Shown: one piece after another, positions 1 through 5,930 of the stretch
How the letters are laid out: every line of letters begins with the position of its first letter
Numbering within the stretch: position 1 is the first letter of the stretch
Assembly: GCA_905373325.1 (NCBI GenBank)
Contig: CAJPTB010000129.1
Span: forward strand, 1 to 5,930
Source of the DNA: an uncultured Ancrocorticia sp.
GTDB lineage: Bacteria > Actinomycetota > Actinomycetes > Actinomycetales > Actinomycetaceae
Direction of reading: 5' to 3'
DNA length: 5,930 bases
The notes under the pieces: model-generated
Database searches by the model: none
What the model was told of the DNA's origin: nothing
Seen by the model: the letters and a program-made list of their open reading frames with translations, nothing else
Translations under genes and position numbers: made by a program

Positions 1-1
1 G

Positions 2-40
2 GCGATGGACATCGACGACGTCGCCGCGCTCATCGCCGCG
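2..40 (+). other. Start of the XerD catalytic half, in inverted orientation
   Basis: Read on the plus strand from position 2, this stretch gives AMDIDDVAALIAA. That is what normally follows the linker in XerD proteins of this type (pattern PKxLSVDEVAALIAA). Position 1 (g) fits the last base of a preceding Lys codon. The N-terminal half of the same protein lies on the minus strand and stops at this point, so two adjacent pieces of one gene sit head to head. The sequence at about 34-41 (cgccgcga) could have come from either side, so the join probably lies there with a few bases of microhomology. The match is short and made of common residues. Its position and order make it convincing, but it is not proven. 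Confidence 0.6.
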
Positions 41-383
41 AAGGGATCTTCGGGGGGCGGACGTCGGCGGCGGGATTCGCGCCCGCGCTCCCTTCTTCGA
101 AGACGAAGGCGTGGAAGGAGCGGACGGCGGTCATGCTTCTGGCCACGGATGCGCGGGCCATCCCATCGAGGCATTCGGCGAAGGACGCGACGTCCTCCGG
201 TCCGACGTCGCCGATTAGCGCGATTCCCCGCGCTTGGAGGTGCGAAAAATACTTCGCCAGGTCTCGCCGATAGGAGGAAACGGTGTTGTGTGACAGCGAA
301 CGTTCAACGGCGAGGTGCGCGAGAAACTGTTCACCCAATCGCGCAATCGGCTCGGGCCCGGGCAAGGGTGTATGGGAAGCCAT
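30..383 (-). CDS. xerD: Tyrosine recombinase XerD, N-terminal domain only (broken 3' end)
   Basis: XerD acts with XerC at the dif site to resolve chromosome dimers. The 117 readable residues are the SAM-like, DNA-clasping N-terminal domain. The hallmarks are FLAHLAVERSLSHNTVSSY (about residues 20-38) followed by RRDLAKYFSHL, a helix ending in SMTAVRSFHAFVFEEG, and the linker-entry motif NPAADVRPPKIPSR (about 103-116). A full XerD is about 300 residues; the whole catalytic domain with its Arg/His/Tyr residues is missing. The reading frame meets TGA at 30-32, but homology stops a few codons earlier, near position 40, and the other minus-strand frames do not continue XerD. The start is ATG at 381-383, preceded on the minus strand by AAAGGA with a short 3-nt gap. 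The gene is transcribed divergently from tkt. XerD is preferred over XerC from the ANPAADVRPP linker style; that choice is moderately secure. Whether the break is biological or an assembly artefact is open. Confidence 0.85.
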   Translation of the reverse strand: MASHTPLPGPEPIARLGEQFLAHLAVERSLSHNTVSSYRRDLAKYFSHLQARGIALIGDVGPEDVASFAECLDGMARASVARSMTAVRSFHAFVFEEGSAGANPAADVRPPKIPSRR

Positions 384-450
384 GATTCCTTTATATTATC
401 TCGAATCTTTTCTGGAATCGGAACGAAACCGACGGCTAAACTATGAAGCG
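384..450. promoter_or_regulatory. Probable divergent promoter region between xerD and tkt
   Basis: This spacer is clearly richer in A and T than the coding DNA around it, with a TTTATATTATC core, as expected for divergent start sites. On the minus strand GATAAT (400-395) could be a -10 box, with TTCCGA (423-418) as a weak -35 box 17 bp away; this would leave only a very short xerD leader. On the plus strand TAAACT (437-442) could serve tkt, with TGGAAT (413-418) as a poor -35 box 18 bp upstream. Actinobacterial promoters are degenerate, so the exact boxes are guesses. The region as a whole is more secure than any single box. Confidence 0.4.
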
Positions 451-453
451 GCG

Positions 454-472
454 GCCTCGGAAAGGCCGAGGC
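454..472 (+). promoter_or_regulatory. Hairpin in the tkt 5' leader
   Basis: GCCTCGG (454-460) and CCGAGGC (466-472) form a perfect 7-bp stem around the 5-base loop AAAGG. The hairpin ends 9 bases before the tkt ribosome binding site and 21 bases before its ATG. No T-run follows, so it is not an obvious terminator. A role in RNA stability or translation is possible but unproven. Confidence 0.4.
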
Positions 473-481
473 GAAACAGAC

Positions 482-487
482 GAAAGG
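482..487 (+). promoter_or_regulatory. Ribosome binding site of tkt
   Basis: GAAAGG lies 6 bases before ATG 494. It decides the start: an in-frame ATG at 443 has no such site, would add 17 Arg/Lys-rich residues unlike the family, and would place the leader hairpin inside the coding sequence. Confidence 0.75.
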
Positions 488-493
488 CTTGCA

Positions 494-2569
494 ATGGCGA
501 AGCTTGAATGGACGGACCTCGATCGGCGCGCAACGGACACGGCGCGCGTTTTGGCCGCGGACGCGGTGGAGAAGGCGGGCAACGGCCACCCCGGAACGGC
601 GATTTCGATTGCGCCGTTGGCGTACACGCTCTTCAACAAGGTCATGCGCCACGATCCTTCGGACCCCTCGTGGCTGGGCCGCGATCGCTTCGTCCTGTCG
701 ATCGGCCATTCCTCCGTCACCCTCTACAACCAGCTCTTCCTCACGGGCTACGGCCTGGAGCTGGAGGACCTGAAGTCCTTGCGGACCTGGGGCTCGCTCA
801 CTCCGGGCCACCCCGAATACGGGCACACGAAGGGAGTCGAGATCACGACCGGCCCGCTGGGGCAGGGCCTCGCCTCCGCCGTCGGCATGTCCATGGCGTC
901 GCGCCGCGAACGCGGCCTGCTCGACCCCGACGCCCCCGCAGGCCAGTCCCCCTTCGACCATTTCGTCTACGTCGTCGCCGGAGAGGGCGACCTCGAGGAA
1001 GGCGTGACCAGCGAGGCCTGCTCGCTCGCCGGAACGCAGCACCTGGGCAATCTCATCGTCATTTGGGACGACAACCGCATCTCGATCGAGGACGACACGA
1101 AGATCGCCTTCACCGAGGACGTCCTGGGGCGCTACGAGGCGTACGGCTGGCACACGCAGCACGTCGATTGGACAAACGGCGGCGGCGAGTACAAGGAGGA
1201 CGTCGAGGCCCTCTACGAGGCAATCGAAAACGCCAAGGCCGTCACGGACAGGCCCTCGTTCATCCGCCTGTCGACGATCATGGCCTGGCCCTCCCCCACG
1301 AAGCAGGGAACCGGGGCCGCCCACGGAGCGAAGCTCGGCGCGGAGGAGCTCGCCGGCTTGAAGAAGGTCCTGGGCTTTGATCCGGAGAAGTCCTTCGACG
1401 TCGCCGCAGAAGTCCTCGATTACACCCGCAAAGGCGCCGCCGAGCGCGCCAAGGCCGAGCGTGCGAAGTGGGAGGAGAAGCTTCAGGCGTGGCGCGCGGC
1501 CAACCCGGAGCGCTCGAAGCTGCTCGACAGGCTCGTGGCGAAGAAGCTCCCGGAAGGGTGGACCGACGCTCTGCCGTCCTTCGAAGTCGGGACGTCCGTG
1601 GCCACCCGGGCCGCCTCGGGCAATGTGCTGACCGCCCTGGCTCCCGTCCTTCCCGAGCTGTGGGGCGGATCGGCGGACCTGGCCGGATCGAACAACACGA
1701 CGATGAAGGGCGAGCCGTCCTTCCTTCCCCCGGACCGCGTCTCGGAGGACTGGGACGGAAACGTCTACGGCCGCACCCTGCATTTCGGCATCCGCGAGCA
1801 CGCCATGGGCTCAATCGTCAACGGGATCGCGCTGCACGGGCTCACCCGCGCCTACGGCGGCACGTTCTTCGTCTTCTCCGACTACATGCGGGGCGCCGTT
1901 CGCCTGGCCGCCGTCATGAACATTCCGTCGATCTTCGTGTGGACGCACGATTCGATCGGCGTGGGCGAGGACGGCCCCACCCATCAGCCCATTGAGCATC
2001 TGTGGGCGTACCGGGCCATTCCGCAGCTTGACATTGTCAGGCCGGCCGACGCCAACGAGACGGCCGCGGCTTGGCGGGGAATCATCGAGCGTCGCGACGC
2101 CGGACCGGCAGGCCTCGTCCTCTCCCGGCAGAATCTGCCGGTGCTCGAAGGCACGTCCGCAGAGGGGGTCAAGCGCGGCGGGTACGTCCTCGCCGACAGC
2201 CCGACGGGCAAGGTCGACGTCCAGATCCTCGCCACCGGCTCCGAGGTCTCCCTCGCCGTCGAGGCGCGCGACGCCCTCGCGGCCGAGGGCGTCGGAGCCC
2301 GCGTCGTGTCGCTTCCGAGCCTCGATTGGTTCGCCGAGCAGAGCAAGGAGTATCGCGACTCCGTCATCCTCCCCGACGTCAAAGCGCGCGTCTCCGTCGA
2401 GGCAGGCTCGACCTTCGGGTGGGCCGGATACGTGGGCGACGCCGGACGGTCCGTGGGAACCGACCACTTCGGCGCCTCCGCGGCGGCGGGTAAGCTCTTC
2501 GAGGAATTCGGGGTGACCGTGCAGGCCGTGGTCGAGGCGGCCCGCGAGTCGATCGAAGCGGCAAAGTAG
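494..2569 (+). CDS. tkt: Transketolase
   Basis: This thiamine-diphosphate (ThDP) enzyme moves two-carbon ketol units between sugar phosphates in the non-oxidative pentose phosphate pathway, in the cytosol as a homodimer. The 691 residues match the usual bacterial length. Visible in order are GNGHPGTA (His32), SIGHSS (His72), TPGHPEYGHT (His106) and the ThDP/metal motif GEGDLEEG (163-170) closing at DDNRISIED (Asn194). These are followed by AAHGAKLG (His277), the start of the pyrimidine-binding domain at ATRAASGNVL (about 370), GGSADLAGSN (Asp395), the catalytic Glu435 in FGIREHAMGS, GEDGPTHQPIE (His497), the phosphate-binding Arg545 in SRQNLP, and a C-terminal domain from about 575. The style closely follows corynebacterial transketolase as I recall it. 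One oddity is that the usual metal-binding Asp of GDG/SDG is Glu164 here. In relatives tal and zwf follow in the same operon; here zwf comes next, after 169 bases containing a strong hairpin, so tkt may be transcribed separately. Confidence 0.97.
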   Translation: MAKLEWTDLDRRATDTARVLAADAVEKAGNGHPGTAISIAPLAYTLFNKVMRHDPSDPSWLGRDRFVLSIGHSSVTLYNQLFLTGYGLELEDLKSLRTWGSLTPGHPEYGHTKGVEITTGPLGQGLASAVGMSMASRRERGLLDPDAPAGQSPFDHFVYVVAGEGDLEEGVTSEACSLAGTQHLGNLIVIWDDNRISIEDDTKIAFTEDVLGRYEAYGWHTQHVDWTNGGGEYKEDVEALYEAIENAKAVTDRPSFIRLSTIMAWPSPTKQGTGAAHGAKLGAEELAGLKKVLGFDPEKSFDVAAEVLDYTRKGAAERAKAERAKWEEKLQAWRAANPERSKLLDRLVAKKLPEGWTDALPSFEVGTSVATRAASGNVLTALAPVLPELWGGSADLAGSNNTTMKGEPSFLPPDRVSEDWDGNVYGRTLHFGIREHAMGSIVNGIALHGLTRAYGGTFFVFSDYMRGAVRLAAVMNIPSIFVWTHDSIGVGEDGPTHQPIEHLWAYRAIPQLDIVRPADANETAAAWRGIIERRDAGPAGLVLSRQNLPVLEGTSAEGVKRGGYVLADSPTGKVDVQILATGSEVSLAVEARDALAAEGVGARVVSLPSLDWFAEQSKEYRDSVILPDVKARVSVEAGSTFGWAGYVGDAGRSVGTDHFGASAAAGKLFEEFGVTVQAVVEAARESIEAAK

Positions 2570-2585
2570 CGAAACAACGGGCTTT

Positions 2586-2607
2586 GCGCCGGGCCGCGGC
2601 CCAGCGC
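2586..2607. repeat. GC-rich palindrome after tkt
   Basis: GGGCCGCGGCCC (2591-2602) is a perfect 12-bp palindrome. GCGC arms on both sides extend it to 22 bp with one mismatched pair. It lies 16 bases after the tkt stop. It may pair as part of the transcript end or be a protein-binding site; in GC-rich DNA it may also be chance. Confidence 0.4.
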
Positions 2608-2622
2608 CGACCCAAGAGAAAC

Positions 2623-2664
2623 CGCGGATGCGCGGAGCGGATGAAAGCCGCCCGCGCATCCGCG
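2623..2664 (+). terminator. Strong hairpin between tkt and zwf, probable tkt terminator
   Basis: CGCGGATGCGCGG (2623-2635) and CCGCGCATCCGCG (2652-2664) form a perfect 13-bp stem. After one bulged A, GCGG/CCGC adds 4 more pairs around the loop ATGAAAG. The stem begins 53 bases after the tkt stop. No T-run follows (cgcgttaccc), so it would be a hairpin-only terminator or an mRNA-end stabiliser rather than a classic intrinsic terminator. It suggests that zwf-opcA is at least partly a separate unit. Confidence 0.6.
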
Positions 2665-2738
2665 CGCGTTACCCTCGATATGCGGCCTTGCACGTGCCGC
2701 GCATGTCACCAGTCAATCTCGGGGAAAGTTGAGAGTCT

Positions 2739-4243
<1,505 letters not shown>

Positions 4244-4244
<1 letters not shown>

Positions 4245-4250
4245 GAAGGA
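4244..4250 (+). promoter_or_regulatory. opcA ribosome binding site overlapping the zwf stop
   Basis: GGAAGGA sits 6 bases before the opcA ATG, and its first G is the last base of the zwf TAG stop codon. Ribosomes ending zwf are thus placed at the opcA start, consistent with coupled translation of the enzyme and its assembly factor. Confidence 0.75.
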
Positions 4251-4256
4251 ACCGAC

Positions 4257-5186
4257 ATGATCATCCACATGAACGGAACGAACACCGCCAGGGTGGGTCT
4301 GCGCCTTGACGAGCTGCGCGAGACCGCCAGCTCGGGCGCCCTCGGGCGGGTTCTCACGCTCATCATCATCGCGAAAAACGAGGGCGGGGTCCGCGACGCC
4401 ATCGCCTCGGCCGCGGGCGCAGCCCGGGCGCATCCGTGCCGCGTCATCGCCGTCCTCCCGATCGACGGCGAGGAACCGAAGGTCGACGCCGAATTGAGGG
4501 TCGGCCCCGAGGCGGGCCTTTCCGAGATCGCCATCCTTCGATGCTCCAACGGCTCGGCCGACAATTTGGAGACGCTCGTCATCCCGCTGCTTCTGCCAGA
4601 CGCGCCCGTCGTCGTCTGGTGGGTTCAAGACGCGCCGGAGAATCCGTCGCGCACGCCGATCGGGGCCATGGCCCAGCGCCGCATCACAACGGCCCAGAAC
4701 TCCGGCGTTCCGGCCGACGAGATCCTCCGCCGGGTGCGCGACGGCTACGCCCCGGGCGACACCGACCTAGCGTGGACGGGCGTGACCTTCTGGAGGAACC
4801 ACCTCGCCGCCATGCTCGACGAGCCTCCGCACGACGTCGTCGAACGCGCCGTCGTGCGCGGCAACCGCACCCATCCGGCGGTGGTTTTCCTTGCGGCGTG
4901 GCTGGCCTTGCGGCTGGAGGTCCCGGTGGAGATCGAGCACACGCGGGGAACCGCCATCGACGGGGTGTCCATGTTCCGCTCCTCCGGGGAGCTGCGGTTG
5001 GACCGTCCAATCGGGTCCGACTTCGGCGACATGGTGCGCCCCGGCCGCGATGTCCAGCGCGTCAACCTGACGATGCGCACGATGGAGTCGAAGATGATCG
5101 AGGAGCTTCGAGAGATGACGCCCGACACCGCCTACGAGGAAGTCCTCAAACACGGTCTGGAAAGGGTGCTGCCTTCCGGCGAGTGA
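4257..5186 (+). CDS. opcA: OpcA, glucose-6-phosphate dehydrogenase assembly protein
   Basis: OpcA is needed for correct assembly and activity of Zwf, as shown in cyanobacteria and supported in Corynebacterium; it is cytosolic and not itself an enzyme. The 309 residues agree with mycobacterial OpcA in length and order of motifs: SGALGRVLTLIII (about 26-38), AHPCRVIAVLP (58-68), the pair DAELRVGPEAG and LLLPDAPVVVWW (111-122), PIGAMAQRRITTAQN (134-148), the strongly conserved GYAPGDTDLAWTGVTFWR (163-180), and LAAWLALRLE (212-221). The last third is more variable and ends without a recognisable tail motif. No signal peptide or membrane helix is visible. It follows zwf by 12 bases. In relatives pgl (6-phosphogluconolactonase) comes next; here opcA ends the plus-strand run and faces secG. 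Confidence 0.96.
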   Translation: MIIHMNGTNTARVGLRLDELRETASSGALGRVLTLIIIAKNEGGVRDAIASAAGAARAHPCRVIAVLPIDGEEPKVDAELRVGPEAGLSEIAILRCSNGSADNLETLVIPLLLPDAPVVVWWVQDAPENPSRTPIGAMAQRRITTAQNSGVPADEILRRVRDGYAPGDTDLAWTGVTFWRNHLAAMLDEPPHDVVERAVVRGNRTHPAVVFLAAWLALRLEVPVEIEHTRGTAIDGVSMFRSSGELRLDRPIGSDFGDMVRPGRDVQRVNLTMRTMESKMIEELREMTPDTAYEEVLKHGLERVLPSGE

Positions 5187-5202
5187 GAGCTGGCTCGGCG
5201 AA

Positions 5203-5248
5203 CGAGGCTGGCTCGCCGCTTTTCTTGGGCGGGCGAGCCGTGGCCTCG
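5203..5248 (+). terminator. Two-part hairpin after opcA, possible terminator
   Basis: GGCTCGCC (5210-5217) pairs with GGCGAGCC (5232-5239). Outside an asymmetric internal loop, CGAGGC (5203-5208) pairs with GCCTCG (5243-5248). It begins 16 bases after the opcA stop. It lacks a following T-run, so the terminator call is tentative. Confidence 0.4.
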
Positions 5249-5282
5249 CAAACAGGCGACTTTGCCTTCCTGCGAGCGGGCT

Positions 5283-5317
5283 CGGGCTTACGCCCGGCGG
5301 CCTTTTTGAAAGCCGCC
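5283..5317 (+). terminator. Tandem small hairpins, possible second opcA terminator
   Basis: CGGGC-TTAC-GCCCG (5283-5296) is directly followed by GGCGGC (5296-5301) pairing with GCCGCC (5312-5317). The second stem is extended by TTT/AAA next to a bulged C. The two share base 5296, so they may compete. No long T-run follows. Together with the hairpin at 5203-5248 they leave little room for undisturbed readthrough from opcA. Confidence 0.35.
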
Positions 5318-5329
5318 AAACGGGCGCGT

Positions 5330-5359
5330 CTGTCAGTTTGAAAACTGTCAGTTTGAAAA
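5330..5359. repeat. Perfect 15-bp tandem duplication
   Basis: CTGTCAGTTTGAAAA occurs twice back to back (5330-5344 and 5345-5359) with no mismatch. Where the copies meet, CAGTTT-GA-AAACTG (5334-5347) forms a dyad. The unit is AT-rich in GC-rich surroundings. On the minus strand it supplies the T-rich sequence just after the secG terminator hairpin. Confidence 0.85.
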
Positions 5360-5360
5360 A

Positions 5361-5424
5361 TGAAGCTGCATGACTTTGCGAGCGCTTTCGGCCAGAGAGC
5401 GCTCGCAAAGTCATGCAGCCTTCA
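5361..5424 (-). terminator. Long hairpin, intrinsic terminator of secG
   Basis: Two 22-base arms (5365-5386 and 5398-5419) are perfectly complementary. Inside, three further pairs including one G-T close a loop GGCCA (5390-5394). Outside, TGAA pairs with TTCA next to one bulged C (5420). On the minus strand the hairpin starts 9 bases after the secG stop and is followed by a T-run (TTTTT, 5360-5356), the classic layout of an intrinsic terminator. On the plus strand no T-run follows, although such a stem could also halt transcripts arriving from opcA. Confidence 0.85.
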
Positions 5425-5433
5425 TCCGCGGCG

Positions 5434-5679
5434 CTACAAGCCGAATTTCACGATGAGCCCGATGAGGACGATCACCACGCTCCAGATGAAGGCCACGCCG
5501 ACGGTGATGCGATTGAGGTTGCGCTCGGCCACTCCCGACGAACGCATCGAGGTTGAAATGCCGCCGCCGAACATTTCGGAGATGCCGCCGCCCTTGCCCT
5601 TGTGGAGCAGAATCGACAAGACGAGCAGAATGCTCGTAATGACGAGGAGAACCTCGCAGACTATGAGGAGAACCTTCAC
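5434..5679 (-). CDS. secG: SecG, protein-export membrane subunit
   Basis: SecG is the small third subunit of the SecYEG channel and helps SecA-driven protein export across the cytoplasmic membrane. The 81 residues show the family plan: a first membrane helix at about residues 3-25 (LLIVCEVLLVITSILLVLS), a cytoplasmic Gly-rich loop with the hallmark LLHKGKGGGISEMFGGG (about 24-40), a polar stretch with AERNLNRIT, and a second membrane helix at about 59-77 ending in KFGL. The start is GTG (5679-5677), chosen because GGAAGG lies 7 bases upstream and the first helix begins at once. An upstream in-frame ATG would add 55 Cys/Arg-rich residues unlike SecG. It lies downstream of tpiA on the same strand, the conserved actinobacterial order, but a terminator-like hairpin separates the two. 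Confidence 0.95.
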   Translation of the reverse strand: MKVLLIVCEVLLVITSILLVLSILLHKGKGGGISEMFGGGISTSMRSSGVAERNLNRITVGVAFIWSVVIVLIGLIVKFGL

Positions 5680-5686
5680 AACGTTT

Positions 5687-5692
5687 CCTTCC
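5687..5692 (-). promoter_or_regulatory. Ribosome binding site deciding the GTG start of secG
   Basis: On the minus strand GGAAGG stands 7 bases before GTG. It is the only good site near a possible start, and it fits the usual SecG length. Confidence 0.8.
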
Positions 5693-5695
5693 GAT

Positions 5696-5720
5696 GCCCC
5701 ACGGACGCAAGGCGTGCCTG
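5696..5720. repeat. Direct repeat, copy next to secG
   Basis: This 25-base copy matches 5758-5782 at 22 of 25 positions; both end in AGGCGTGCCTG, which holds the small dyad AGGC-GT-GCCT. In secG orientation this copy ends 3 bases before the ribosome binding site, so it lies in the secG leader. Function unknown. Confidence 0.75.
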
Positions 5721-5757
5721 CCTGGCCTGTGCAGAGCGGTGGTTGCATTCCAAAAGT

Positions 5758-5782
5758 GCCCCGCGGGCGCGAGGCGTGCCTG
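5758..5782. repeat. Direct repeat, copy nearer tpiA
   Basis: This is the second copy of the 25-base repeat, 62 bases from the first. The three differences are all A in the first copy and G here (plus strand). Its right end overlaps an imperfect inverted repeat TGC-C-TGTACA-A-GCA (5777-5790). Confidence 0.75.
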
Positions 5783-5798
5783 TACAAGCATAAATGCC

Positions 5799-5831
5799 GT
5801 GCGCGGGCGCCGCAATGAAGCGCCCGCGCAC
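5799..5831 (-). terminator. Hairpin after tpiA, probable terminator or attenuator
   Basis: GTGCGCGGGCGC (5799-5810) and GCGCCCGCGCAC (5820-5831) form a perfect 12-bp stem around a 9-base loop. On the minus strand it begins 9 bases after the tpiA stop and is followed by a moderately T-rich stretch (GGCATTTATGCTTGT). It could end or reduce transcription before secG, which would then need its own promoter; I saw no clear one. Confidence 0.65.
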
Positions 5832-5840
5832 ACGCGTGAG

Positions 5841-5930
5841 TCACTTGTAATAGGTTGCGATCTTCGCGAATTCGTCGGCCTTGAGGCTCGCCCCGCCGAC
5901 GAGTGCGCCGTCGACGTCGGGCTGGGCCAA
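5841..5930 (-). CDS. tpiA: Triosephosphate isomerase, C-terminal end (cut by the window edge)
   Basis: TpiA interconverts dihydroxyacetone phosphate and glyceraldehyde 3-phosphate in glycolysis. Only the last 29 residues and the TGA stop are present. They contain DGALVGGASLKADEFAKI, the conserved phosphate-gripping loop and final helix of the TIM barrel (family pattern DGxLVGGASL), ending in TYYK. The catalytic Lys, His and Glu lie in the part outside the window. The identification rests on this signature and on the following secG, its normal neighbour in actinobacteria. Confidence 0.93.
   Translation of the reverse strand: MAQPDVDGALVGGASLKADEFAKIATYYK

Noticed and set aside
384..419. GATTCC / GGAATC inverted repeat (384-389 and 414-419) as an operator
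   Set aside because: The arms are only 6 bases with a 24-base gap in an AT-rich region; chance is likely, and one arm overlaps the xerD translation start region.
443..493. Upstream ATG that would lengthen tkt by 17 residues
   Set aside because: It has no ribosome binding site, the added residues are unlike the family, and the hairpin at 454-472 would be coding. ATG 494 has a good site.
215..1801. Long 528-codon open frame on the minus strand opposite tkt
   Set aside because: Its protein is low in recognisable motifs and rich in Arg, Gly and Val, as expected for the antisense of GC-rich codons. The plus-strand transketolase explains the stretch fully.
5330..5424. Tandem repeat and hairpin read as a CRISPR or a transposon end
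   Set aside because: There are only two 15-bp units with no spacers between them, and no transposase or target-site duplication is visible.
5187..5433. Possible remnant of pgl or a hidden small gene in the convergent spacer
   Set aside because: The readings there give only low-complexity peptides with no lactonase-like motif, and the stretch is explained by hairpins and repeats.
5680..5844. N-terminal extension of secG to an upstream ATG
   Set aside because: It would overlap the tpiA stop, run through the hairpin and repeats, and add a Cys/Arg-rich stretch not seen in SecG.

Overview
The window is GC-rich bacterial DNA carrying core carbon-metabolism genes of an actinobacterium. The strongest clue is OpcA, the assembly factor for glucose-6-phosphate dehydrogenase, known mainly from Actinobacteria and cyanobacteria. 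The transketolase and SecG also read as actinobacterial. In Mycobacterium and Corynebacterium a pentose-phosphate block (tkt-tal-zwf-opcA-pgl) converges on, or lies next to, a glycolytic block (gap-pgk-tpiA-secG). The window keeps the skeleton of that arrangement. A fermentative member of the Actinomycetales (for example Actinomycetaceae) is my guess, not something the sequence proves.

Layout from left to right. (1) Positions 1-383: the N-terminal core-binding half of a XerD tyrosine recombinase on the minus strand. It is cut off abruptly near position 40, and the next piece of the same protein appears on the opposite strand, as an inverted join. (2) 384-493: a divergent, locally AT-rich region with a small hairpin just before tkt. 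(3) 494-2569: transketolase (tkt, +). (4) 2570-2738: a spacer with a 12-bp palindrome and a strong hairpin. (5) 2739-4244: glucose-6-phosphate dehydrogenase (zwf, +). (6) 4257-5186: opcA (+), closely coupled to zwf. (7) 5187-5433: a non-coding convergent spacer with several hairpins, a perfect 15-bp tandem duplication and a near-perfect long hairpin that fits a terminator for secG. (8) 5434-5679: secG (-), starting at GTG. (9) 5680-5840: a spacer with two 25-bp direct repeats and a terminator-like hairpin. (10) 5841-5930: the last codons of triosephosphate isomerase (tpiA, -), running off the right edge.

Function: Zwf with OpcA makes the first, NADPH-forming step of the oxidative pentose phosphate pathway. 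Transketolase exchanges two-carbon units between pentose phosphates and glycolytic intermediates. TpiA interconverts the triose phosphates. SecG belongs to the protein export channel and rides next to tpiA by conserved gene order. Transaldolase (tal) and 6-phosphogluconolactonase (pgl) are absent from their usual slots.

I did not find a new biological system here. The observations most worth a check are the inverted xerD junction, the repeats flanking secG, and the missing tal and pgl.
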